A stretch of DNA of 47,630 nt from Candidatus Aerophobota bacterium (lineage in GTDB: Bacteria > Chlamydiota > Chlamydiia > Chlamydiales > Simkaniaceae), in NCBI GenBank assembly GCA_002401865.1, contig NVUK01000010.1, positions 1 through 47,630 on the forward strand, read 5' to 3'. Both the position numbers and the translations under genes were made by a program. Below the pieces are notes generated by a model. The model was not told the DNA's origin, did not search any database, and was given only the letters and a program-made list of their open reading frames with translations. Below, piece by piece: positions 8,481-16,754 of the stretch (its first letter is position 1; each line of letters starts with the position of its first letter).

Positions 8481-10289
8481 ATGACCTTATTTACTCAAGA
8501 AAGTTTAGATCGCTTAAAAGAAAAAGTTGACCTTGTTGATATTATCGCAGCGCATGTCCCTATGAAACAGAGGGGAGTTTCTTGGAAAGGGCTGTGTCCT
8601 TTTCATAGTGAGAAAACACCCTCGTTTACAGTTCAAAAAGGGGCTCAACACTACCACTGCTTTGGTTGCGGAGCTCATGGGGATGCTATTGAGTTTTTAA
8701 AAAGCCATTTGAGTATGAGCTTTCAAGAAGCTGTAGAAATGCTTGCGGATAGGAACGGGGTGATTTTACAAACAGAAGAGGGAGGCGATGATAGTAAAAG
8801 GTTTATAAAAAAAGATGTTTTATCGGCGCTGGATGAAGCATCAGCGTTCTTTCATGCCTTCTTACTCCATACAGATGAAGGGCAGCGCGCTCTTGCTTAT
8901 CTTTATGAAAGGGGAATGGATTTAGATTTTATTATCCGTTTTCAAGTGGGGATAGCGCCTCTTCAAAGAGGTGTTTTTATCTCTTTTATGTTGGCGAAAA
9001 AATTTAGTATAGAGATTTTAACCGCTGCTGGCCTGATTAAAAATAGCGGGCGAGACAATATTCCTTTTTTTATTAACCGCATCACTTTTCCTATTCAAAA
9101 CAGCATGGGACGTGTGATTGGTTTTTCTGCTAGAGTGTATGGCAAAGGGAAAGAATTTGGCCCCAAATATATGAATACTTCAGAGACTGTAGTGTTTAGA
9201 AAATCAGAAGTTTTATTTGGTATGAGTTTTTGTAAGCGTAGAATTGTTAAAGAGAAAAAAGTTGTATTAGTAGAGGGGCAGATTGATGCGCTCCGTTTAA
9301 TTCAAGAAGGGCTTAATATTTGTGTTGCAACGCAAGGTACAGCGTTTGCTAAAGAGCATTTAGCGCTACTTCTTAAACTCGGTGTTGAGCAGGTTTATTT
9401 AGCTTTTGATGGAGACGAGGCTGGACAAAAAGCTGCTGTAGGTGTGGGTGATATGTTTCAGTATGAGGGTGTAGAGGTGAAAGTTTTACCTTTTAGCGAA
9501 GCGGAAGATCCTGACCAAGTTTTACTTTCCCAGGGTATTGAAGCGTTTGTAAAAAAGATGGAAAGCTCTAAAGACTATTTGTATTTTTTAGTCGACTATT
9601 ATAGGAGAGATGTGGATATGTCTTCGCCGAGTCAAAAAAACAGGATGATACAAAAAATTGTCTCCAAAGTGCGCCGTTGGCAACACCCTTTGCTGGTGCA
9701 TGAAACACTTAGAAAATTGGCTAGGGTCACAAGAGTTCCTGAAAAGCTTGTTGGAGCCAAACCTAAAACAATAGAAAAAGATTTTATTGTTAAAACATCG
9801 ATGCGTCTTAGTCAAAAAAATGAGTCTAAAGAAGAAGTGTTGGAAATAGATCTTCTTCGATGGATATTGTTGATGCCAGAGGGAGATAAAGAAGTACTCG
9901 ATTCTATTTTTAATAGTATTGAAGAAGATTACTTTTTTTCTAAAAACTGCCAAACCTTGTTTAAAAAAATAAAAGCGCGTTATGAAAATAGTGAATCGAT
10001 CGATTTATTATCTTTATCCATATTTTTTACCCGTTTAGAAGAAAAAGTGTTTTTCACAAAAATTATGGAGAAAAAAATTAATACAGAACGTGCGTATGAT
10101 GGAGCTTTTGAAACAGTTAAAAAAATGCGGGAAAAGTATTTTTATTTTGAAAAAGAAAAAATCCATGAAGCGATGAAAGAAGAGGGACTCGATCAAGAAA
10201 AGGTTTTAAATCTCGCTCAGCGCTATGACGCTTTAACGCGCCAGTTTACCAACTTTGATTGGGAAAAGCAAAAAACGGATCAGGAGTAA
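8481..10289 (+). CDS. dnaG: DNA primase DnaG
   Basis: DnaG makes the RNA primers for replication. From the ATG at 8481 the protein has 602 residues. It has the CHC2 zinc-binding module (C39, H42, C60, C63), the primase catalytic core, and the Toprim motifs EGQID (265-269) and DGDEAG (310-315). The last 150 residues form the helicase-binding domain. An in-frame ATG at 8355 would add 42 residues of hydrophobic, low-complexity sequence not seen in the family, so I reject it. The gene is divergent from the 7834-8337 gene and is followed after 5 nt by a methyltransferase gene whose RBS lies inside the end of dnaG. Confidence 0.96.
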   Translation: MTLFTQESLDRLKEKVDLVDIIAAHVPMKQRGVSWKGLCPFHSEKTPSFTVQKGAQHYHCFGCGAHGDAIEFLKSHLSMSFQEAVEMLADRNGVILQTEEGGDDSKRFIKKDVLSALDEASAFFHAFLLHTDEGQRALAYLYERGMDLDFIIRFQVGIAPLQRGVFISFMLAKKFSIEILTAAGLIKNSGRDNIPFFINRITFPIQNSMGRVIGFSARVYGKGKEFGPKYMNTSETVVFRKSEVLFGMSFCKRRIVKEKKVVLVEGQIDALRLIQEGLNICVATQGTAFAKEHLALLLKLGVEQVYLAFDGDEAGQKAAVGVGDMFQYEGVEVKVLPFSEAEDPDQVLLSQGIEAFVKKMESSKDYLYFLVDYYRRDVDMSSPSQKNRMIQKIVSKVRRWQHPLLVHETLRKLARVTRVPEKLVGAKPKTIEKDFIVKTSMRLSQKNESKEEVLEIDLLRWILLMPEGDKEVLDSIFNSIEEDYFFSKNCQTLFKKIKARYENSESIDLLSLSIFFTRLEEKVFFTKIMEKKINTERAYDGAFETVKKMREKYFYFEKEKIHEAMKEEGLDQEKVLNLAQRYDALTRQFTNFDWEKQKTDQE

Positions 10290-10294
10290 AAAAG

Positions 10295-10828
10295 GTGTTT
10301 TTATTTATTGTCGCCATCGTGGTGCCGTTTGTTTTTGCTCTTTCTATTATTTTTTGGACATTGAAAAATAAAATCTCTCCGATGCCCTCCTCTTTATCGA
10401 TGAGAAAAACTTTTTTCAAAAGTTTGGATCTTGATTTTACAGGAAAAAATGTGGTGGACCTTGGATCGGGGTGGGGCCATTTAGTGGTCGGTATGGCTAA
10501 AAAGTATCCAGGATCGAGAGTCACGGGATATGAAAATTCACTTCTACCTTTCTTGTTCGCTTTTTTTCTAAAAGGTAAATTGTCTTTGCGCCTATTGTGG
10601 CAAGATTTTTTCAAAGCTGATTTAACAGAGCAAGATGTGGTGCTATGTTATCTATGCCCTTATAGCATGAAGAAATTAGCTCCTAAATTTTTAAAAGAGC
10701 TAAAAGAGGGATCGACTATTATTTCATTGGTGTTTGCTCTTCCTGGATGGAAAGCTAGCCGCGTTGTTTATGCTAATGACCTTTATAAATCACCGATTTA
10801 TTTTTATGAAAAAAATGGCCAGACCTAG
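10295..10828 (+). CDS. Membrane-anchored SAM-dependent methyltransferase-like protein
   Basis: This 177-residue protein has one N-terminal transmembrane segment (about residues 2-24) followed by a class I methyltransferase fold: motif I VVDLGSGWGHL at about 50-60 and an acidic residue in TGYE about 20 residues later. I chose the GTG at 10295 because AGGAG (10282-10286) is 8 nt upstream and the start follows the dnaG stop by 5 nt; an ATG at 10259 lies inside dnaG without an RBS. The substrate is unknown. Size and topology resemble small membrane-bound bacterial methyltransferases of uncharacterised function. The stop codon lies inside a palindrome shared with the convergent glyQS stop. Confidence 0.75.
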   Translation: MFLFIVAIVVPFVFALSIIFWTLKNKISPMPSSLSMRKTFFKSLDLDFTGKNVVDLGSGWGHLVVGMAKKYPGSRVTGYENSLLPFLFAFFLKGKLSLRLLWQDFFKADLTEQDVVLCYLCPYSMKKLAPKFLKELKEGSTIISLVFALPGWKASRVVYANDLYKSPIYFYEKNGQT

Positions 10829-10838
10829 ATTAATCTAG
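10825..10838. terminator. 14-nt perfect palindrome spanning two convergent stop codons
   Basis: CTAGATTAATCTAG contains the TAG stop of the methyltransferase gene (10826-10828) and the TAA stop of glyQS (complement of 10830-10832). On the plus strand it is followed by a T-rich run (10844-10849). The stem is AT-rich and the loop would be tiny, so termination strength is doubtful; it may only reflect compact packing. Confidence 0.35.
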
Positions 10839-13800
10839 TTGGATTTTTTCAAAGCTGAGTACTTTGTCAAAATAGCTAAACACTTGTTTTAAAAGTGCTA
10901 GTCGACTCTCGCGAATTTTTGGATTGTCATCGAGAATTTTTACAGCAGAATAAAATTCTGCGAGTGGCTGATGCAGCTTGGCAAGCGTGTCAAAAACAAG
11001 ACCATAATCGCTCTCTTTTAAACTCTTTTCAAAAGGCTCTTTTGTTGTTTTTACCGCTTTAATCAAATTCTTTTCTGCATCTGTTGTTAATAAACTCTCA
11101 TCCGTTTGCAAATCGCCCACACCTTTAAGCTGCCCTTTTGCCCTTTTAAAAACTTCTAGTAGAGGATTGAAGGAGGCTGTTTTTCTAAATGTGTGTAGAG
11201 CTTTTACTTTTTTAGCATCGTTTAAAGGGTTGAAGGAGGGCTTGAAAAGCGCCGCTTCTATCTCATCGCTGCGATAGCCCTTCTCTTTTAAAACCCCTTT
11301 CATTCTCTCATAAATAAAAGGTAAAAGATCCAAATGAGGCTTTAACTGTTTGCCATCGGGATAAAGGCTTAAACTTTGCTCTATAACTTGGTCTAGGGGG
11401 AGAGAAATATCGAACTCTAATAGTAGCTTTATAATGGCTATAGCATGGCGCCGCAAAGCAAAAGGATCACTAGAAGAGGTAGGCTTTGATCCTATAGAGA
11501 AATGGCTGATGAGATTATCGATTCTATCGCTGATAGAAATAATACATCCTAGTTTTGATTTAGGAAGGGGAGCTTTGTCAGATTTAGGACTATAATGCTC
11601 TTCAATAGCGGCGCCGATTTGCTTAGAAAACTTTTCGTTTAAAGCGTAATATTTCCCCATCACTCCTTGAAGTTCGGGGAACTCTCCCACCATTTCACTT
11701 ACTAGGTCTGCTTTACATAAATGCGCTGCTTTTTGAACTGATTCTTGATCATCAAAACCAAACGCTTGTGCCACCATCGCTGCAATTTTTTCTATACGCA
11801 CAGATTTATCGAGTATAGAGCCAAGCTTTGCATGAAATGTTACGCGCGCAAGTTGCTTTGCCATTTGAGAAAGGGGCGTTTTTATGTCGGTATCATATAG
11901 AAACACACCGTCGCGTAATCTTGCTGAAAGGACGCGCTCATTACCCGATTTAATCAGTTCTTGAGGTTCTTGGTCCGCGGTGTAGATGAAGTGGGGCAAA
12001 AGTTTTTTGCTTGCATCTTGTAGAGGAAAATAGCGTTGATGATTTACCATTTCGATTGCAATCACCTCTTTGGGCAATTTTAGAAAGTTGGCGGAAAAAT
12101 CTCCTACGGCTAAACGGGGATATTCAGATAGGTGCAATACTTCATTAAGCACGGCTAGTTTGTTGATAGCTTCACATTTAAGTTGTGATTCAATTTTTTG
12201 CAGCTGTTCTAAAATGCTGTTTTTTCGCTCGGCAGTATCTATAAGCACATAATGTTTTTTTAGTGTTTCCAAATACATTTTTGGCGCGGTAATTTCTAGA
12301 GGACAATTGCTTCTTTGCTTGTGTCCCCAAGTGGTATTGCCGCTAATATAATTGCCCACATTAAACTTAAGCACCTCTTTTCCAAAGAGAGCTAAAATCC
12401 ACTCTAATGGCCGGGCATAACTAAAATCTGACCCTCCCCACCGCATCTTTTTAGGAAACGCTAAATTTTTGATAATGAGTGGCAGATGTTCTTGTAAAAG
12501 CTGGGCTGTAACCGTGTCCGGCTCTTTAGTTGTTGCTATAAGATAATCTTGCTTGCCTATCAATTTTTTCTTCACTGGAGAAGAGATTTCTGTGATATCC
12601 GCTTTGCTTTGAGGGGGTAGATTTTGCGAGCCAAAAAAGCCTTTGCCTTGAGGTGTTAAATTGCCATCTTGATCAAAGCATAGCGCTAGAGGAGGCCCTT
12701 TTTTCTCTACCATTTGACCAGCATGGCCATGGCTTAATTGTTTAATAAGCAGAGTAAGACGCCTGGCAGAGCCATACACCTGGATTGATTCACTACTAAT
12801 ACTGTGTTTTTTTAAAAGAGTAGCGACCGCTTGTTCTAAATTTTTCATTCCAATGGGAACAAAGGTGGCAGGAAGCTCTTCAGAGCCAATTTCTAATAAG
12901 AAATCACTCGTATGATCTAATTTTTCCATTGCTGGAGTAAGCTTTAAAGAAACTTGCTTTACAGATTCTTCGGGCGCTTGATTTTTAAGTAGAGGAAAAC
13001 CTAATTCTTCCCTTGTTTGAACGTATTGTCTTCCGCACTCTTTTGCCAAATGGCGTACGCGTGTAATATATCCGTTTCTTTCTGTAACGGATAAAACGCC
13101 CCTAGCTTCTAACATGTTGAAAGCGTGGGAAGCTTTAAGGGTGAATTCATAGGCAGGGATAGGAAATCCCTCTTTAATCAATGCTTGTGACTCTTGTTCA
13201 TAATCCTCAAAATGTCTTTGCCACATAGACGTGCTAGCGTGATGGAAATTATAGTGGCTCCACTCCACCTCGTTGCGGTGAAAAACTTCTCCGTAGGTGA
13301 CATTGTCGCTGTACTGCATAGAGAAAAAGTCTTTTTTATTTTGTGCAATCATGCAAAGGCGCTCTAAACCATAAGTGATTTCTACGCTGATAGGGTCGAG
13401 CGTTTGTCCTGCGACAATTTGAAAGTAGGTGAACTGAGTAACTTCCATGCCATCGATCCACACTTCCCAACCAAGACCAGAAGCTCCTAGTGTCGGAGAT
13501 TCCCAGTCATCGTGAACAAAACGGATATCGTGCTCTTCAAGCTTAATACCCATGGTTTGTAGCGACTCTAAATAAGCGGATTGGATATGGGCCGGTGAGG
13601 GCTTGATCAATACTTGAAATTGGTGAAATAGTTGAAGCCTATTGGGATTTTCTCCAAATCTACCATCTTGAGGCCTTCTTGAAGGCTCCACATAAGCACA
13701 GCTATAAGGCTCAGGGCCAAGAGAGCGTAAAAAAGTGGCTTGGTTAAAGGTTCCAGCTCCCACTTCCACATTGCAGCCTGTGTGCACCACACACCCGCGA

Positions 13801-13850
13801 TCTGCCCAAAAAGTAGTGAGTCTTTCTATGATTTTTTGAAATGTCAACAT
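10830..13850 (-). CDS. glyQS: Glycyl-tRNA synthetase, fused alpha and beta subunits
   Basis: The enzyme attaches glycine to tRNA-Gly. Most bacteria with the alpha2-beta2 type encode two chains; here one 1006-residue chain carries both. Residues 1-290 match the alpha subunit (LTFQKIIERLTTFW at the N-terminus and the QPARRPxDGRxGxNPNR-like segment VEPSRRPQDGRFGENPNR). After a linker the beta part begins near residue 320 with LLEIGSEELPATF and runs through the HD-like and anticodon-binding regions. The fusion is a chlamydial hallmark (CT796). It lies convergent to the methyltransferase gene, and its start faces the small paralog cluster. Confidence 0.97.
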   Translation of the reverse strand: MLTFQKIIERLTTFWADRGCVVHTGCNVEVGAGTFNQATFLRSLGPEPYSCAYVEPSRRPQDGRFGENPNRLQLFHQFQVLIKPSPAHIQSAYLESLQTMGIKLEEHDIRFVHDDWESPTLGASGLGWEVWIDGMEVTQFTYFQIVAGQTLDPISVEITYGLERLCMIAQNKKDFFSMQYSDNVTYGEVFHRNEVEWSHYNFHHASTSMWQRHFEDYEQESQALIKEGFPIPAYEFTLKASHAFNMLEARGVLSVTERNGYITRVRHLAKECGRQYVQTREELGFPLLKNQAPEESVKQVSLKLTPAMEKLDHTSDFLLEIGSEELPATFVPIGMKNLEQAVATLLKKHSISSESIQVYGSARRLTLLIKQLSHGHAGQMVEKKGPPLALCFDQDGNLTPQGKGFFGSQNLPPQSKADITEISSPVKKKLIGKQDYLIATTKEPDTVTAQLLQEHLPLIIKNLAFPKKMRWGGSDFSYARPLEWILALFGKEVLKFNVGNYISGNTTWGHKQRSNCPLEITAPKMYLETLKKHYVLIDTAERKNSILEQLQKIESQLKCEAINKLAVLNEVLHLSEYPRLAVGDFSANFLKLPKEVIAIEMVNHQRYFPLQDASKKLLPHFIYTADQEPQELIKSGNERVLSARLRDGVFLYDTDIKTPLSQMAKQLARVTFHAKLGSILDKSVRIEKIAAMVAQAFGFDDQESVQKAAHLCKADLVSEMVGEFPELQGVMGKYYALNEKFSKQIGAAIEEHYSPKSDKAPLPKSKLGCIISISDRIDNLISHFSIGSKPTSSSDPFALRRHAIAIIKLLLEFDISLPLDQVIEQSLSLYPDGKQLKPHLDLLPFIYERMKGVLKEKGYRSDEIEAALFKPSFNPLNDAKKVKALHTFRKTASFNPLLEVFKRAKGQLKGVGDLQTDESLLTTDAEKNLIKAVKTTKEPFEKSLKESDYGLVFDTLAKLHQPLAEFYSAVKILDDNPKIRESRLALLKQVFSYFDKVLSFEKIQLD

Positions 13851-13930
13851 GGGGCTTATGATAGTGTAATAACAGCGCTCTTGTCAAAGAGATTTTTCTC
13901 TCTGAAATAGGCTGTGAAACAAGCAATGTT

Positions 13931-13958
13931 TTGACATCAAATTTTTTTTTGCTAAACT
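13931..13958 (+). promoter_or_regulatory. Predicted promoter of the small paralog cluster
   Basis: A consensus -35 TTGACA (13931-13936) is followed 16 nt later by TAAACT (13953-13958). The spacer contains a T10 tract. It lies 33 nt before the GTG start at 13992 and is followed by AAGGAG at 13981-13986. Confidence 0.55.
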
Positions 13959-13991
13959 CTTTTTTTTTCGAATTTTATTTAAGGAGATATG

Positions 13992-14240
13992 GTGAGTATA
14001 GGGGTCTATTGCAGTTCACAAAATGGAGCTATATTTGGGGAGAAAGCCCCAATTGAGCAAGAGCTGGACCGATGCTTTTATGTTTTAACAAGAGCCCTTG
14101 ATAGAAGACGCGCAGGGTTTGCGTTAGAAATGGCTCAAAAAATTGACCAGATAGGAAGTGAGAATCCAGAATTATCCCATAAAATCGAAAACTGGTTTCT
14201 TGAGGTTTATTCCTCTTCAACAAACGCAATGCCTGGTTAG
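13992..14240 (+). CDS. Small unknown protein, paralog 1 of 4 (MSI family)
   Basis: I chose the GTG at 13992 over the ATG at 13989. AAGGAG ends at 13986, leaving 5 nt to the GTG, the same spacing as in the paralogs at 14613 and 15089, and the GTG start gives an N-terminus Met-Ser-Ile as in those proteins. The 82-residue product has a helical, Arg-rich middle and the segment ENPELSHKI that matches NPELLGLSQRL and NPDLSDLSQRL in two paralogs. It ends in MPG, like three of the proteins at 24149-25479. No signal peptide or membrane segment is visible. Function is unknown. Confidence 0.65.
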   Translation: MSIGVYCSSQNGAIFGEKAPIEQELDRCFYVLTRALDRRRAGFALEMAQKIDQIGSENPELSHKIENWFLEVYSSSTNAMPG

Positions 14241-14250
14241 TGGAGTTAAG

Positions 14251-14553
14251 ATGAGTATACAATTAGTAAAAGAAGATCTTTCCGATGTGGTGCGTATATT
14301 GGGGGATTTGCAAAGCCTAAGACAAGAGAATGGGAGAGATACTTTAAAAAGTTTTTATGTTCTTTATACCAAGGCAGTTATTGACGAGGACCATTTGCGT
14401 GGGAGTATTATTCATGGAGAAATAAAGAAAATGGTTTGTGCAGATGTTGGGTTGGCTCCTTTAAGTCAGGCATTGAAGAATCAGGTGCTTGCTAAATTGA
14501 AGGTAGAGGCCGCAACGCAGGGTATACTTAATTTATCTTTAAACAAGAGTTAA
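14251..14553 (+). CDS. Small unknown protein, paralog 2 of 4
   Basis: This 100-residue product starts at 14251, 10 nt after the upstream stop, with GGAG 5 nt before the ATG. The protein begins MSIQLV and is mostly helical. The segment IIHGEIKKMV followed by APLSQALKNQVL aligns with IHEIVEENPELLGLSQRL in the next gene, so I treat it as a diverged paralog. Its last 50 nt and the following intergenic sequence recur in mutated form at 14976-15083. Function is unknown. Confidence 0.65.
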   Translation: MSIQLVKEDLSDVVRILGDLQSLRQENGRDTLKSFYVLYTKAVIDEDHLRGSIIHGEIKKMVCADVGLAPLSQALKNQVLAKLKVEAATQGILNLSLNKS

Positions 14554-14607
14554 ACTTTATAATTTAAAATGTTATAATTTATCCAGGTTTTGAAATTTTT
14601 AAAGGAG
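14501..14607 (+). repeat. Direct repeat, copy 1 (3' end of gene, promoter and RBS)
   Basis: This 107-nt stretch covers the last codons of the 14251 gene, its stop, an AT-rich promoter (TTAAAC 14550-14555, TATAAT 14573-14578, 17-nt spacer) and the RBS AAAGGAG of the 14613 gene. A similar 108-nt stretch lies at 14976-15083, offset by about 475 nt, with most bases conserved. Confidence 0.75.
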
Positions 14608-14612
14608 AACAT

Positions 14613-14966
14613 ATGAGTGTACAACCAGGTGGAGCTTCTCTTAATTCACAAGTAGCTCCTCTTTTAGCCTTTCTCAATGCAGGCGATCACGAGAATGCTT
14701 TACAGTGGTGTTATGAGGTGTCTTTAAGAGTAGAAATTAGCGCTCTCAGCTCTTTTCCGATTGCTGATGAAGTCCATGATACTAGAAATCTTATGGCTGG
14801 ATGCATTCATGAAATTGTTGAAGAGAACCCAGAGTTATTGGGTTTAAGTCAAAGATTACACCATGCTGTGTGCCAGCGAGTGGGTGAACACATGAGCGCT
14901 TGTGCTGAAGCACGCAGCATGGAGCAAGTAGGGGTAGAAAAATTAGACTTAGGCGACAGGGGGTAG
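14613..14966 (+). CDS. Small unknown protein, paralog 3 of 4
   Basis: The 117-residue product starts MSVQPGGA and has the family pattern: a helix with ALQWCYEV, then CIHEIVEENPELLGLSQRL, then a helical C-terminus ending in Gly. It is closest to the 15089 product, sharing the QPGGA start, the AL--CY segment and IH-IVE-NP-L--LSQRL. AAAGGAG with 5-nt spacing precedes the ATG. A promoter of its own (TATAAT at 14573-14578) lies in the repeat upstream. Function is unknown; small helical paralogs in tandem are often secreted or regulatory, but nothing here proves either. Confidence 0.68.
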   Translation: MSVQPGGASLNSQVAPLLAFLNAGDHENALQWCYEVSLRVEISALSSFPIADEVHDTRNLMAGCIHEIVEENPELLGLSQRLHHAVCQRVGEHMSACAEARSMEQVGVEKLDLGDRG

Positions 14967-14975
14967 CCCGTTGCT

Positions 14976-15083
14976 AGGTAGAGGCGGCGACGCAGGGTAT
15001 GCTTAATTTATCTTTAAAAAAGAGTTAAATTTTATATTTTAAAATGTTAAGATTTGTCCCACGTCTTGACATTTTTAAAGGAG
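14976..15083 (+). pseudogene. Remnant of a 14251-type gene end plus decayed promoter (repeat copy 2)
   Basis: Positions 14976-15028 can be read as the last codons of a 14251-like gene (AAATQG-LNLSLKKS, then TAA), but no start or upstream part remains because the preceding gene stops at 14966. The promoter of copy 1 is also present but its TATAAT has become TTAAGAT-like (around 15047-15053). This shows that the whole gene-plus-leader unit was duplicated and one gene body was lost. Copy 1 is 14501-14607. Confidence 0.65.
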
Positions 15084-15088
15084 AAAGA

Positions 15089-15478
15089 ATGAGTATAAAT
15101 CCAGCAGCACAACCGGTACAACCAGGTGGAGCTGTTGCTAATCCGTTCTATACGGTTCGATCTCTATGCGATGAAGGCAATAACGCGAGGGCGTTACAAC
15201 TGTGTTATACTATTCTTTTCAACATAGAGAAAAGAATTCTAAATCGTGGTCCAGAACATGGCCATGTATTGGATGAGCCTAGAACTATTGCACGTAGCTA
15301 CATTCACCAGATTGTTGAAGCGAACCCAGACTTGTCAGATTTAAGTCAAAGATTAGTTCTAGCTGTGACCGCGCAACTGAGTCGTCTAGCAGAGAACCTC
15401 ATGGTGGCCCAGGCTGTAGCATCAATGAATCAGGATGTAGAACAGTTACACGCTGATCATATGGACCATACAGGCTAA
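15089..15478 (+). CDS. Small unknown protein, paralog 4 of 4
   Basis: I use the ATG at 15089 because AAAGGAG lies 5 nt upstream and the N-terminus MSI fits the family; an upstream in-frame ATG at 15044 lies in the repeated leader. The 129-residue product shares VQPGGA, the AL-LCY segment and IHQIVEANPDLSDLSQRL with the 14613 product. The C-terminus is acidic and His-containing and ends in Gly. Nothing suggests a membrane segment or signal peptide. Function is unknown. Confidence 0.68.
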   Translation: MSINPAAQPVQPGGAVANPFYTVRSLCDEGNNARALQLCYTILFNIEKRILNRGPEHGHVLDEPRTIARSYIHQIVEANPDLSDLSQRLVLAVTAQLSRLAENLMVAQAVASMNQDVEQLHADHMDHTG

Positions 15479-15647
15479 TTCCGAGAGCTAGTAGTTACGT
15501 TTTTAAGACTTTTAAAATTATGTTTTTACAGAGAGCTTCTTTGGGGATTGCTCTTGGTTTTTGTTAGGATAGTCTTGGGGATTAAATAGCTTTTATGCGA
15601 TAATTAAGCCCATATTATAAAGTTTTACGTCTAAAAAAGTATTTTTT

Positions 15648-16709
15648 ATGTCTATACCTCATCAACTTAGTAGCAAAGATTGGACCCAGTGGTTTGCCAA
15701 TGAAGGAGAGAGCTCTTTTACTTCTAAGCAGTTCATGCAGTGGATGTATGACAAACTAGTTCTAGATTTTTCACAAATGTCTAATCTTAAAAAATCGGTT
15801 AGAGCCAAGTTGCAACAAACGTTTGAAGGGCCCAGTTTAGAGCTGGTTAAAACTTCTGTTTCTAAAGATGAGGAAACGATTAAATTTTTATGGAAGCTTC
15901 AAGATGAGCAACTTGTAGAATCAGTACTTATCAAAGCTGATGGTAGAAATACAGTATGTGTCTCTTCCCAGGTAGGGTGTAAAGCTAGGTGCGCTTTTTG
16001 TGCTTCTGGACGGCGTGGTCTTATTAGAAATTTAAGTGTGGCAGAAGTAGTTGAGCAAGTGATTATGATAGGCGCTTATCTCAAACCACAAGAAGAGCGT
16101 GTTTCTCACCTAGTATTTATGGGAATGGGCGAGCCTTTTCACAATACAGACACAATTATCACAGTGCTTAAAACTTTAATGGACAGTGATAAATTAAACT
16201 TTTCTAATCGCAAAATTACGGTTTCTACTGTAGGGGTTATTGAGGGAATAGAGCAATTAATGCGAGAAGATTTACGCGTTAATTTGGCCCTTTCTTTGCA
16301 CGCTCCTAACCAAAGAATTAGAAAAAAAATTATACCTACAGCAAGACAAGCTGATATAGCAGATATTCTAAAGGCCGTATTTAATTACGGAAAAATGACA
16401 AAAAGAGATGTTACCCTCGAATACATTTTACTCTCAGATGTTAACGATCAGCTCCACCATGCGGATGAACTGGCAGATCTGGTGAGAAAAGAGCAGTGCA
16501 CAGTGAATGTTATTCCTTACAATCCTGTGCAGGGAGTAAATCTTAAAAGGCCAGAAACGGCTCAAATCAAAGCTTTTGTACGTGTCTTAAAGCGAAGACG
16601 TGTGAATGTGACGATAAGATATACCAAGGGTACAGATATTGACGCGGCTTGTGGACAACTGGCCTTTATGGAAAAAAAATCTTTTCCTATTGAAGTAAAA
16701 GCGGTATAA
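15648..16709 (+). CDS. rlmN: Dual-specificity rRNA/tRNA adenine-C2 methyltransferase RlmN
   Basis: RlmN is a radical SAM enzyme that methylates C2 of adenine 2503 in 23S rRNA and adenine 37 in some tRNAs. The 353-residue protein has the iron-sulfur cluster motif CKARCAFC (C111, C115, C118), GMGEP, SLHAPN, and the catalytic cysteine C335 in DAACGQ. The N-terminal helical domain has the usual FTSKQFMQWMY. Length is normal. It sits between the small paralog cluster and pgsA; in C. trachomatis glyQS is followed directly by pgsA as I recall, so rlmN and the paralogs look inserted relative to that order. Confidence 0.95.
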   Translation: MSIPHQLSSKDWTQWFANEGESSFTSKQFMQWMYDKLVLDFSQMSNLKKSVRAKLQQTFEGPSLELVKTSVSKDEETIKFLWKLQDEQLVESVLIKADGRNTVCVSSQVGCKARCAFCASGRRGLIRNLSVAEVVEQVIMIGAYLKPQEERVSHLVFMGMGEPFHNTDTIITVLKTLMDSDKLNFSNRKITVSTVGVIEGIEQLMREDLRVNLALSLHAPNQRIRKKIIPTARQADIADILKAVFNYGKMTKRDVTLEYILLSDVNDQLHHADELADLVRKEQCTVNVIPYNPVQGVNLKRPETAQIKAFVRVLKRRRVNVTIRYTKGTDIDAACGQLAFMEKKSFPIEVKAV

Positions 16710-16754
16710 AGAGCCTTATCTGATTTAAGTTCAAATTAAAGTAAGCTTAGCACT

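Noticed and set aside
9588-9953. Open frame of 121 codons antisense within dnaG
   Set aside because: It is a shadow of the AT-rich dnaG coding frame, with an unlikely Phe/Ile/Lys-rich composition and no RBS.
10246-10614. Antisense open frame across the dnaG end and methyltransferase gene
   Set aside because: It overlaps two well-supported genes on the other strand and has no family match that I can see.
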